Shown: one piece after another, positions 53,400 through 61,107 of the stretch | How positions within the stretch are numbered: position 1 is the stretch's first letter | How the letters are laid out: every line of letters begins with the position of its first letter | NCBI GenBank assembly: GCA_965268675.1 | Contig: OZ254179.1 | Span: 744,001 to 808,000, forward strand | Origin: AAA044-D11 sp009705075 | GTDB taxonomy: Bacteria > Actinomycetota > Actinomycetes > Nanopelagicales > Nanopelagicaceae | Direction: 5' to 3' | Length of the DNA: 64,000 bases | The notes under the pieces: model-generated | Told to the model about the DNA's origin: nothing | What the model saw: the letters and a program-made list of their open reading frames with translations, nothing else | The model's database searches: none | Made by a program: the position numbers and the translations under genes

Positions 53400-54001
53400 T
53401 TCGCACCCTTGTAAACAATTAACAATCGCTGGCCTACGGTTATCAAACTGGCAATTGAAAGGATCCAGAAACCGATTGCCATAGCGAATGGAAATCCGAG
53501 TCCAACAGCGCCTGTTGTCATTAGAATTAAAATCAATCGCTCGGAGCGCTCAGCTAGACCACCCTCGCAAGGAATTCCAAGCGATTCAGAGCGGGCTTTG
53601 ATATATGAAATCAAGAAACCCAATACCGCGGTTATAAGTACCAGAGGAACCAACGGATCGTTCTTCGCAATCAAATACCAAAGAACTGAGCCAATAATTA
53701 CCGCGTCGGTCAGTCGATCAAGAGTGGAATCAAGTAACGCTCCCCAACTACTTTCCCCTTTTTGTGAAATTCGAGCCATCGTTCCGTCAAGCAAATCGAA
53801 TAGAACGAAGACCACTATCAAAATCGTCCCTACAAGAAAGTGTCCCTGCGGAAATGTAAAAATTGAGGCCGCTAATGTGCAAAAAGCACCAACGACGGTG
53901 ATTGCGTTTGCGCTTACTCCAAGGTGAATCAAGCCACGGCAGATTGGTGTAATTAATCTGGTGACTGGGGCGCGTAATGAATCTTGAAGCATCATTCCCA
54001 T
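53396..54001 (-). CDS. pgsA: CDP-alcohol phosphatidyltransferase, probable phosphatidylinositol phosphate synthase
   Basis: Membrane enzyme transferring the phosphatidyl group from CDP-diacylglycerol, by context to inositol phosphate (as mycobacterial PgsA1). The signature D-x2-D-G-x2-A-R-x9-G-x3-D-x3-D is complete in DLLDGTMAR to LLDSTLD. About five to six membrane segments. Comparison with PgsA1 favours a start near ATG 54001 or the ATGs at 53995/53992; the frame beyond 54001 would run into the opposite gene at 54018. Overlaps the acyltransferase gene. Confidence 0.88.
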   Translation of the reverse strand: MGMMLQDSLRAPVTRLITPICRGLIHLGVSANAITVVGAFCTLAASIFTFPQGHFLVGTILIVVFVLFDLLDGTMARISQKGESSWGALLDSTLDRLTDAVIIGSVLWYLIAKNDPLVPLVLITAVLGFLISYIKARSESLGIPCEGGLAERSERLILILMTTGAVGLGFPFAMAIGFWILSIASLITVGQRLLIVYKGAK

Positions 54002-54017
54002 CGTAGGCTTTGTTGTC

Positions 54018-54617
54018 GTGAGCACCCAAATCTTCCCATCAATTACGCCCAATTTGCAGGTCTCTCTTATCGGAAAATCGAGCGTTGAAATCGCGACCTA
54101 TTTTGGCCTATCCATCGCTCCGCTTGAAAGTAGTGATGTTGCCCTCTTTATTGTCAGCGCGAGTGATGGAATATCTCCAGAGAACGCCCAGCTCTGGCAG
54201 ACGGCGCGCGATTTATATATTCCATCGTTAATTTTGATTACCGAACTTACTAATGGTGAAATCGATTTCGATGACATGAGCGCAATAGCGGGTCGCATGC
54301 TCGATACCGTGCAAACTCCGTTTTTAGTATTGCATGATGAATCTGGAAATCCAACGGCTCTGATCAATCTAGACACGCTAAAAATTGCCAATTACACGAA
54401 TGGAATTCGAACTGAAAGAGAAAGTGATCCTGAACATAAAGTTCTGGTCTTTGAATTTAGAAAAGAATACTTAGAGGCAGTTGAAGAGTTCGGCCCGACT
54501 GGATTTCAAGATGGCCTTAGTTTCCCAGCAATTCCATTCATACCATCGAATGGTTTAGGAAGTTATGAGATTGCCACATTGATAAATTCCATAAAGAATT
54601 TACCAAGCAGACGCTAG
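54018..54617 (+). CDS. Degenerate translational-GTPase-like protein of unknown function
   Basis: 199-residue protein on the strand opposite its neighbours. Residues ~38-75 resemble the part of EF-G/RF3-type GTPases between G3 and G4 (DVALFIVSASDGISPENAQLW, then YIPSLILI). However, no Walker A, no DxxG and no NKxD are present (the NKxD place reads ITELT), so nucleotide binding is doubtful. The C-terminal half (EFRKEYLEAVEEFGPTGFQDG) has no family I recognise. GTG at 54018 is 16 bp from the pgsA start, and the 3' end overlaps HIT by 18 bp. A TANNNT box (TAGGCT) lies 8 nt before the GTG. Real gene by its compact fit; function unknown. Confidence 0.6.
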   Translation: MSTQIFPSITPNLQVSLIGKSSVEIATYFGLSIAPLESSDVALFIVSASDGISPENAQLWQTARDLYIPSLILITELTNGEIDFDDMSAIAGRMLDTVQTPFLVLHDESGNPTALINLDTLKIANYTNGIRTERESDPEHKVLVFEFRKEYLEAVEEFGPTGFQDGLSFPAIPFIPSNGLGSYEIATLINSIKNLPSRR

Positions 54618-55133
54618 TTGGGATCTGGTTTCACTTAATAGTTGTGGAAGTACTTTCGTCTGACCAATCAAAGGCATGAAGTTCGAATCGCCCGACCACC
54701 TTGGAATCACGTGCTGGTGTATATGCTCGGCAACACCCGCACCGGAGATCGCCCCCTGATTCATTCCTAAATTGAAACCGGCGGCCCCGCTTACCTTGCG
54801 GAGAGTTTTCATAGCATGTGCCGAAAGTTCGAGAATTTCATTTCGCTCGTTCTCGGTGAGTTCTGTTAAATCCGCAACATGTCGATTAGAGCAGATAAGA
54901 AGATGTCCTGCGTTGTATGGATAAAGATTCATTACTACATATGCTTCACGGCCTCTTGCAACAATCAGACCTTCTTCATCGCTTAACTTTGGAATTCGAC
55001 AGAATGGGCATTCAATCTCGTTATCTGGTAGCGGACGATTCTCTCCTGCTAAATAGGACGCTCGGTGCGGCGCCCAGAGACGCTGCCAGCCGTCGGGCAT
55101 TCCTGCCCCGCCGCGAAATTCTTGATCACTCAT
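54600..55133 (-). CDS. HIT family hydrolase, possible AP4A phosphorylase
   Basis: Histidine-triad nucleotide-binding protein: the motif HIHQHVIPRW is complete, with a preceding NAGHLLIC and a Cys pair CPFC that may bind zinc. In Mycobacterium the orthologue at this place has diadenosine tetraphosphate phosphorylase activity; that function here is inferred. 177 residues. 8 bp downstream of thrS, convergent with the plus-strand gene. Confidence 0.9.
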   Translation of the reverse strand: MSDQEFRGGAGMPDGWQRLWAPHRASYLAGENRPLPDNEIECPFCRIPKLSDEEGLIVARGREAYVVMNLYPYNAGHLLICSNRHVADLTELTENERNEILELSAHAMKTLRKVSGAAGFNLGMNQGAISGAGVAEHIHQHVIPRWSGDSNFMPLIGQTKVLPQLLSETRSQLASAW

Positions 55134-55141
55134 TTGAATTC

Positions 55142-57133
55142 CTAAATTTGGATTCGATTTGCTACCGCATCAAGTACTTCTTTGATTGCATCATCAATCG
55201 AAATACCATTTTTCTGCTCACCATTGCGATATCTAAATGAGACTCCCCCAGATTTTTGGTCCTCTTCGCCCGCAATCATCATGAATGGAATCTTCTCTAG
55301 CTGTGCGCTTCTAACTTTCTTCTGCATCCGATCATCTGAAGCATCTATATCAACACGAATTCCAGCTTTACGCATTTTTGAAATCACTTCTTCTAAATAA
55401 GGAACAAAGGTGTCAGCAACTGGGATGCCACGTACCTGAACTGGTGCGAGCCATGGCGGGAATGCTCCGGCATAGTGCTCAGTCAGTACACCGAAGAATC
55501 GCTCAATCGAACCAAATAGTGCTCGGTGAATCATTACTGGTTGTTGTCTAGTTCCATCTGAAGCTTGATATTCCAAATCAAATCTCTGCGGTAATTGGAA
55601 ATCTACTTGGATTGTAGACATCTGCCAGGTGCGACCAATTGCATCTTTCGCTTGAACTGAAATTTTTGGACCATAGAATGCCGCGCCTTCTGGATCTAAG
55701 ACGAGCTCTAGATTCTGCTTTGTCGCAGCAATTCGCAGGGCTTCTGTTGCTGCTTCCCAATCTTCATCCGACCCAACCGACTTTTCTGGATTCCTGGTTG
55801 ATAGTTCTAGATAAAAATCTTCCAACCCATAGTCACGGAGCAAATTCAGAACGAAAGTTAAGAGGCTATCTAACTCACCGAGCATCTGATCTTTAGTGCA
55901 GTAAATGTGAGCATCATCTTGTGTGAATCCACGGGCGCGAGTTAGGCCATGAATTACCCCAGATTTTTCGTAACGGTAAACAGTTCCAAACTCGAAGAGC
56001 CGTAGCGGAAGTTCGCGATATGAACGTGAAGAAGATTTGTAAATCAGATTGTGAAACGGGCAATTCATTGGCTTCATGTAGTACTTCTGTCCGGCGCGCT
56101 TTATCGTTCCATCTGCATGGAGTTCTTCATCCATAACCATCGGTGGATACATGCCTTCGGAATACCATTGCAAGTGTCCAGAAGTTTCAAAGAGTGCCCC
56201 CTTAGTTAAATGCGGTGAATAAACAAATTGGTAATCTTCTTCTTCATGGCGTTTACGCGAATAATCTTCCATCGCGCGCCGAATAATTCCACCCTTGGGG
56301 TGAAACACTGCTAGTCCAGATCCAACTTCCTCTGGAAACGAGAAGAGATCTAATTCAGTTCCGAGTCGTCGGTGGTCGCGCTTCTCTGCCTCGGCAAGCA
56401 AATTTAGATAGCCATCTAACTTCTCCTGTGACGGCCATGCTGTTCCATAAATTCGTTGCAACATTGGATTCTTCTCAGAACCTCGCCAATAAGCCGCTGC
56501 TGTTCGCATTAACTTGAACGCAGGAATATGTTTTGTTGAAGGCAGATGCGGACCACGGCAGAGATCACTCCATGCTGGTTGCCCGTCGCGACCTAAATTG
56601 TCATAAATAGTTAACTCGCCTGCGCCAACTTCAACGCTCGTTTCATCGTCTGCATTGCTAGATTTTAATCCAATCAATTCGCATTTATAAGGTTCGTGAG
56701 CAAGTTCGGTCCGAGCTTCTTCCTCGGTAACAACACGTCTGCGAAATCTCTGGCCCGCCTTAATAATCTTGCGCATCGCCGATTCAAGTTTCTCTAAATC
56801 ATCTGGATTAAATGGCTTCTGCGGTTCAAAATCGTAGTAAAAACCATCTGTTATCGGTGGCCCGATTCCCAATTTAGTATCGGCAAAAATTTCCTGAACA
56901 GCCTGGGCCATAACGTGCGCGGTTGAGTGCCGAAGTACTGAGAGCCCTTCGGGTGATTCGATGCTTACCCCTTCTACAGAGTCGCCATCTTTGAGTTCTG
57001 TCCAGAGATCTTTTAATTCACCGTTTATTTTGCACACAACGATTTCACCATTTTCGGCGAAGATCTGGGTTGGGCGGATTTCGGAGTCAACGGATTGAGT
57101 TTTGCCATCCACTGATATCGAAATGTTAGCCAT
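55142..57133 (-). CDS. thrS: Threonyl-tRNA synthetase
   Basis: 663-residue class II synthetase with an N-terminal TGS domain (residues 1-60), an editing-type second domain (HSTAHVMAQAVQE metal motif), catalytic core (MKPMNCPFHN, RLFEFGTVYRYEKSG) and a C-terminal anticodon-binding domain. ATG at 57133 has a GGTAGG ribosome binding site 8 nt upstream. Directly after the pabB-pabC fusion. Complete. Confidence 0.97.
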   Translation of the reverse strand: MANISISVDGKTQSVDSEIRPTQIFAENGEIVVCKINGELKDLWTELKDGDSVEGVSIESPEGLSVLRHSTAHVMAQAVQEIFADTKLGIGPPITDGFYYDFEPQKPFNPDDLEKLESAMRKIIKAGQRFRRRVVTEEEARTELAHEPYKCELIGLKSSNADDETSVEVGAGELTIYDNLGRDGQPAWSDLCRGPHLPSTKHIPAFKLMRTAAAYWRGSEKNPMLQRIYGTAWPSQEKLDGYLNLLAEAEKRDHRRLGTELDLFSFPEEVGSGLAVFHPKGGIIRRAMEDYSRKRHEEEDYQFVYSPHLTKGALFETSGHLQWYSEGMYPPMVMDEELHADGTIKRAGQKYYMKPMNCPFHNLIYKSSSRSYRELPLRLFEFGTVYRYEKSGVIHGLTRARGFTQDDAHIYCTKDQMLGELDSLLTFVLNLLRDYGLEDFYLELSTRNPEKSVGSDEDWEAATEALRIAATKQNLELVLDPEGAAFYGPKISVQAKDAIGRTWQMSTIQVDFQLPQRFDLEYQASDGTRQQPVMIHRALFGSIERFFGVLTEHYAGAFPPWLAPVQVRGIPVADTFVPYLEEVISKMRKAGIRVDIDASDDRMQKKVRSAQLEKIPFMMIAGEEDQKSGGVSFRYRNGEQKNGISIDDAIKEVLDAVANRIQI

Positions 57134-57137
57134 GTAG

Positions 57138-58838
57138 TTAGCCTACCGAATTTGAATAGAGGATTTCCCGTAATTTCATCGCCCATTGCTTACTTATTTC
57201 ATCATCCAGTAATTTACGTCCCGCTATTTCGCAAATCGGTTGCGCAATCCGAAGCGCCGAAAGCGCAAATGCGTGGCTTGCTTCCCCTAGTTGTTCTGCA
57301 TCTATATCAGCCTCGATTGCAAGTCCCGATGCGATTACCAGCCCTCTAATAATCCCTGGCAGAACTCCGGAATCAAGGCTCGGTGTCACCCATAGGCCAC
57401 CAATCCGGAAAACATAGTTTGAAACTGCACCTTCGCAGACTTTCCCGTTCTGATTGACAATAACAATTTCATCAAAGCCATCAACCCTGGCATCGGTCAA
57501 CCTTTGTAAGTTCTCGGTATATGGAAAAGTTTTATGTACTTTTAATTCTGGCTTGATTTCAAGGTTTATCACACCGATTCGCGCCGGATGAGTTGTGTCT
57601 ACATATGGATCGATTGAAACTTGAAAAGTCTCACCAAAGGTCAGCCGAATCCGGCCGAGCTCAATCCAATCAAGTGATCCAACTTTTTCAAAGATTTCGC
57701 TATCGGTTGGTATTTCATAGCCAAGGATTGCTGCACTGTTTCGTGCTCTCGCTAAATGCTCTTTCATTAATTGTGGTGTGCCATTCTCAACGCGCACTGT
57801 TTCAAAGAGCCCTGAACCAAATGGCCAGCGATCACCCTTAAGTCCACCTGCAATCGATAACAATTTTGCCGCCTTTAATTCGGTTTCTTCCCACTCCGAT
57901 GTCGGATTACTAGACCAAGTAATTCCAGCCCCGGAGCCAAATTTAAGTTTGCTGGCGGTCTTCCAAAATATACGGATAGCAACACTTAACGAAGAATTCG
58001 TTCCTTCAACCCAGCCAAGGGCACCACAATATGGACCGCGAAAGCTGCTCTCGCTATCTTCAATTAATCTGATCGCAGAACTTTTTGGTGCACCACTTAC
58101 CGAACCAGGTGGCAATAACTCTTCAAGTATTTCACGCCAAGATATCCCATCTCGAAGTTCGCCAATAACATCAGAAACCAGATGCTCAAGACCGGGATGT
58201 AACTCACTTCGGAAAAGCTCGGGAACCTGCACCGAACCAGATCTGCAAATTCTCGCGAAGTCATTGCGCATTAGGTCAACGATCATCACATTCTCAGCTA
58301 AATCCTTATCGGAGAATTTTGAACCTGTTTCAGAAAGTTTACGGGTTCCCTTAATTGGACTTGTTTTAACTGTCGTTCCTGATCGCTCAATAAAGAGTTC
58401 TGGAGATGCTGAAGCAATCTCAAGATCAGGCAATTTAAGAAAGCAGGCGCTTGGCGCTGGATTTTTTGTCAAGATCTTTGCGAAGAGCGGTGCGAGTGAA
58501 CGTTCCTTTTCAATTTCGGTACTCAGAATTCGACAGGCATTAACTTGGTAAACATTGCCTAATTCAATTTGATTTCTAATATTGGAGACATAACTTTCAA
58601 ATTCTGATTGCGACATGGAACTTTCCCAGACCCCTTTAAGGCCAACCCAGTGTTCAGTTTCTGGAAAAGCAACTCCTCGCAATACCTTCCCAAATTTTGC
58701 GAAAGTAAACTCGCCTTCAAACGCAGTCGTTACTGCCCAGAATCCCCCATCGTTTAAGCAATCTGGATCACTACTTATTTCTAATAAATCGGTTGCAAGA
58801 ACCCCATTCATCCAGAAGAAGGGCTGGCTGATATCCAC
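57138..58838 (-). CDS. pabB: Fused aminodeoxychorismate synthase component I and aminodeoxychorismate lyase
   Basis: 566-residue fusion making p-aminobenzoate for folate. Residues ~75-330 are the chorismate-binding PabB domain: KTSPIKGTRK (161-167) and LAENVMIVDLMRND, PGSVSGAPK. Residues ~338-566 are a PLP class IV aminotransferase-fold PabC domain: FGSGLFETVRV, the probable Schiff-base Lys in VHKTFPYT, and VCEGAVSNYVF. The N-terminal PabB subdomain is shorter than in E. coli. The PabA glutaminase is not in the window. GTG at 58838. Chorismate would come from the aro cluster, PLP from PdxST. Confidence 0.9.
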   Translation of the reverse strand: MDISQPFFWMNGVLATDLLEISSDPDCLNDGGFWAVTTAFEGEFTFAKFGKVLRGVAFPETEHWVGLKGVWESSMSQSEFESYVSNIRNQIELGNVYQVNACRILSTEIEKERSLAPLFAKILTKNPAPSACFLKLPDLEIASASPELFIERSGTTVKTSPIKGTRKLSETGSKFSDKDLAENVMIVDLMRNDFARICRSGSVQVPELFRSELHPGLEHLVSDVIGELRDGISWREILEELLPPGSVSGAPKSSAIRLIEDSESSFRGPYCGALGWVEGTNSSLSVAIRIFWKTASKLKFGSGAGITWSSNPTSEWEETELKAAKLLSIAGGLKGDRWPFGSGLFETVRVENGTPQLMKEHLARARNSAAILGYEIPTDSEIFEKVGSLDWIELGRIRLTFGETFQVSIDPYVDTTHPARIGVINLEIKPELKVHKTFPYTENLQRLTDARVDGFDEIVIVNQNGKVCEGAVSNYVFRIGGLWVTPSLDSGVLPGIIRGLVIASGLAIEADIDAEQLGEASHAFALSALRIAQPICEIAGRKLLDDEISKQWAMKLREILYSNSVG

Positions 58839-58885
58839 GACCTAACGCTAGATGACCGAGTATGAAAAAATCCCCCTCCCGCGCT

Positions 58886-58915
58886 TTGGCGCTTGCCTGC
58901 CGAGTGCGCTAGATT
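58886..58915 (+). promoter_or_regulatory. Candidate promoter for the tRNA-Gly/tRNA-Cys unit
   Basis: TTGGCG (58886-58891), an 18-nt spacer and TAGATT (58910-58915) lie about 40 nt upstream of the mature tRNA-Gly 5' end. The spacing fits a sigma-70-like housekeeping promoter. Unproven; chosen as the best match in the interval. Confidence 0.35.
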
Positions 58916-58954
58916 TGCCCTCTCGATTCCGCCCAATGGTGGATGAAGAGAAAT

Positions 58955-59027
58955 GCGGACGTAGCGCAGTTGGTAGCGCGGAACCTTGCCAAGGTTCAGG
59001 TCGCCGGTTCGAACCCGGTCGTCCGCT
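58955..59027 (+). tRNA. tRNA-Gly (GCC)
   Basis: Full cloverleaf: acceptor GCGGACG pairing with CGTCCGC, D arm GCGC/GCGC, anticodon stem GAACC/GGTTC with loop TTGCCAA (anticodon GCC), T arm with TTCGAAC, discriminator T. CCA is not encoded (next bases CTG). Confidence 0.97.
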
Positions 59028-59075
59028 CTGGTGAAGTGATCCATATTCACTGATAGCAAAATCGCAGGAAAAGAT

Positions 59076-59149
59076 GGTCGGATGGCCGAGAGGCGAGGCT
59101 CAGGACTGCAAATCCTGCTACACGGGTTCAAATCCCGTTCCGACCTCCA
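59076..59149 (+). tRNA. tRNA-Cys (GCA), CCA encoded
   Basis: Acceptor GGTCGGA pairs with TCCGACC, anticodon stem CAGGA/TCCTG with loop CTGCAAA (anticodon GCA), T loop TTCAAAT. Discriminator T at 59146 is followed by CCA (59147-59149) in the DNA, unlike the neighbouring tRNA-Gly. 48 bp from tRNA-Gly, probably one transcript. Confidence 0.97.
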
Positions 59150-59161
59150 TACTTAATCTAC

Positions 59162-59183
59162 TAAGACTATTAAGACTATTAAG
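59162..59183 (+). repeat. Short tandem repeat after tRNA-Cys
   Basis: TAAGACTAT occurs twice in direct succession (59162-59170, 59171-59179), followed by a partial third copy TAAG. It sits between tRNA-Cys and the cupin gene. Probably a replication-slippage repeat; no function evident. Confidence 0.7.
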
Positions 59184-59213
59184 CAACACTGGATAGATAC
59201 GAAGAGGCGTGAA

Positions 59214-59564
59214 GTGAGCGATTTAGAGAAATCAGATCGACCATGGGGACGCTATGAAGTCCTCCAAGATTCGCCAACTCATAAAGTTAAATGCATCTGG
59301 ATAAATCCTGGTGCGCGAATCTCCTACCAACGCCACAAGCAAAGATCTGAACATTGGTTTGTCGTCAAAGGTTCTGGCGAAGTTACTCTGCACGGAAAAG
59401 TTTCACAGATTAAAGCTGGTCAAAGCGTTGATTTTCCAGTTGGCTTTCTGCATCGAATCGCAAACACAGGCACAGAAGAGATGATCTTCATTGAGGTTCA
59501 AACTGGAACTTACTTTGGTGAAGACGATATCGAACGCGTTGAAGATGACTTCGGTCGCTCTTAA
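59214..59564 (+). CDS. Mannose-6-phosphate isomerase type II-like cupin
   Basis: 116-residue single-domain cupin like the C-terminal isomerase domain of bifunctional mannose-1-P guanylyltransferase/mannose-6-P isomerase: RPWGRYEVL, RSEHWFVVKG, and EVQTGTYFGEDDIERVEDDFGR. It likely interconverts fructose 6-P and mannose 6-P, supplying GDP-mannose to PimA and Gmd. GTG at 59214 follows GAGGCG. Converges on tnaA with 4-bp overlap of 3' ends. Confidence 0.88.
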   Translation: MSDLEKSDRPWGRYEVLQDSPTHKVKCIWINPGARISYQRHKQRSEHWFVVKGSGEVTLHGKVSQIKAGQSVDFPVGFLHRIANTGTEEMIFIEVQTGTYFGEDDIERVEDDFGRS

Positions 59565-60934
59565 AGCGGAGCAAACTCAGCAGTAAAGTGACGCAAAGCA
59601 GGCGGTTCTTGCGTGATCTTGTATCCCCCAAGTTTTGGTGAACGTTTCAACACTTCAGCACAGACTTCAATTACATAATCAATGTGGCTCTGCGTGTAGG
59701 TGCGTCTTGGAATCGCAAGTCGCACAAGCTCCATCGCGGCAGGAACTTCGCTTCCATCTGGCTTGCGCCCAAACATGACTGTTCCAATTTCGCAGCCTCG
59801 AATTCCGCCAACTTTATACAGCTCAACAGCTAAAGCTTGTCCTGGATATTGCAAGGCTGGGATGTGCGGCAATAGCGCTTTTGCATCTAGATAAACTGCA
59901 TGTCCACCTATTGGAAGAACAACCGGTATTCCCATCTTCGATAACGCATTGCCTAAATAGGCAGTCGATTGAATGCGATATCTTAAATAGTCATGCGAAA
60001 CAGCTTCGGTGAGTCCAACTGCGAGAGCCTCTAAATCCCGCCCGGCAAGTCCACCATATGTTGGGAAACCTTCAGTCAGAATTAGCAAGTTGCGACAGAT
60101 ACCGGCTAGATCATCATCATTTAGCGCAAGCCAACCACCAATATTTCCCATCGGATCTTTCTTCGCACTCATCGTCATTCCATCAGCAAGGCCAGCAATT
60201 TCACGAATAATATCTACGACGTCGCGATGGCCTTGTCCCACTTCTCGCTCTCGGATAAACCAAGCATTCTCTGCGAATCTACACGCATCCAAAAAGAATG
60301 GGATCCCATATTTCTTGCAGATGACACTTACACCTTTTATATTCTCCAGCGAAACTGGTTGTCCGCCACCAGAATTATTCGTGATTGTCATCATCACAAC
60401 CGGGATATTTTCCACTCCAGTTTCATTAATGAATTTTTCGAGCGCAACCAAATCCATATTTCCTTTGAATGGGTGCAAGCTTGCAGGGTCACGGCCTTCT
60501 GGGATTACCAGGTCAACTGCCTGCGCCTTTGAATATTCAATGTTCGCACGAGTTGTATCAAAGTGGGTATTGCTGGGAATTAACTTTCCTTCCCCGCCCA
60601 TCGCTGTAAACAAAATCTTCTCCGCAGCGCGACCTTGATGTGTTGGGATTACATGCTTATAAGGAAATAGATTCTGAACGGCTGCCTTAAACAATAACCA
60701 AGAAGGTGAGCCGGCATAAGATTCATCGCCATGTTGAATTGCCGCCCACTGGTTTCGGCTCATCGCACCAGTACCTGAATCTGTAAGAAGGTCTATCAAA
60801 ACATTGTCAGATTCAAGCGAAAAGAGGTTGTAACCAACTTCGGCGATATATTTTTCACGCTGTGCCTCGGTAGTCATAGCAATTGGTGCAACAGAGTGAA
60901 TCTTGAATGGCTCGATAATCGTCTTAAATTCCAT
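59561..60934 (-). CDS. tnaA: Tryptophanase
   Basis: PLP-dependent beta-eliminating lyase, 457 residues. Family features: PTHQGRAAEK, TITNNSGGGQPVS, PLP-binding FFLDACRFAENAWFIRERE, Schiff-base Lys in MSAKKD (258/259), RLAIPRRTYTQSH. Tryptophanase and tyrosine phenol-lyase are close paralogues: here HFDTT carries Asp (126) where phenol-lyases have Thr (family knowledge), favouring tryptophanase (Trp to indole, pyruvate, ammonia). No TnaC-like leader or tnaB permease is adjacent. ATG at 60934 sits 6 nt after a TAACCT box. Confidence 0.88.
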   Translation of the reverse strand: MEFKTIIEPFKIHSVAPIAMTTEAQREKYIAEVGYNLFSLESDNVLIDLLTDSGTGAMSRNQWAAIQHGDESYAGSPSWLLFKAAVQNLFPYKHVIPTHQGRAAEKILFTAMGGEGKLIPSNTHFDTTRANIEYSKAQAVDLVIPEGRDPASLHPFKGNMDLVALEKFINETGVENIPVVMMTITNNSGGGQPVSLENIKGVSVICKKYGIPFFLDACRFAENAWFIREREVGQGHRDVVDIIREIAGLADGMTMSAKKDPMGNIGGWLALNDDDLAGICRNLLILTEGFPTYGGLAGRDLEALAVGLTEAVSHDYLRYRIQSTAYLGNALSKMGIPVVLPIGGHAVYLDAKALLPHIPALQYPGQALAVELYKVGGIRGCEIGTVMFGRKPDGSEVPAAMELVRLAIPRRTYTQSHIDYVIEVCAEVLKRSPKLGGYKITQEPPALRHFTAEFAPL

Positions 60935-60940
60935 GCCTGC

Positions 60941-60946
60941 AGGTTA
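60941..60946 (-). promoter_or_regulatory. putative -10 box for leaderless tnaA transcript
   Basis: TAACCT, 6 nt before the tnaA ATG, identical in sequence and spacing to the serB box. No TnaC-type leader peptide or ribosome binding site precedes tnaA. Supports the leaderless pattern. Confidence 0.45.
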
Positions 60947-60970
60947 ACCCTTAGCCATGGCCAGCACTAC

Positions 60971-61005
60971 TACCTTAAAACGATTGGCACTCATTTTTTA
61001 AGGTA
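60971..61005. repeat. Perfect 10-bp inverted repeat between tnaA and tRNA-Val
   Basis: Arms TACCTTAAAA (60971-60980) and TTTTAAGGTA (60996-61005) with a 15-nt spacer. It lies in the 97-bp gap between the divergent tnaA and tRNA-Val genes, so it could be an operator for either, or a hairpin in a transcript. No known operator recognised. Confidence 0.8.
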
Positions 61006-61031
61006 ATATTCCGCATCTTAGGTTCGCTTAA

Positions 61032-61103
61032 GGATCGTTGGCTCAGCGGTAGAGCACCACATTGACATTGTGGGGGTCACTGGTTCGATCCCAGTACGGT
61101 CCA
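61032..61103 (+). tRNA. tRNA-Val (GAC)
   Basis: Cloverleaf complete: acceptor GGATCGT/ACGGTCC (one T-G pair), D arm GCTC/GAGC, anticodon stem CCACA/TGTGG with loop TTGACAT (anticodon GAC), T arm ACTGG/CCAGT with TTCGATC loop, discriminator A. CCA not encoded. Its 3' end is 4 bp from the stop of the FkbM gene. Confidence 0.97.
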
Positions 61104-61107
61104 CGTC

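Noticed and set aside
57778..58551. 257-residue plus-strand frame antisense to the PabB-PabC fusion
   Set aside because: Longest shadow ORF in the window, but it is entirely opposite conserved codons of a confirmed enzyme and shows no domain or ribosome binding site.
58808..59131. 107-residue minus-strand frame across tRNA-Gly and tRNA-Cys
   Set aside because: Covers two clear tRNA genes in antisense; the frame is open only by chance.
59161..59183. Tandem TAAGACTAT units as a CRISPR or att site
   Set aside because: Two and a half contiguous 9-bp units without spacers and no integrase nearby; slippage repeat is enough.
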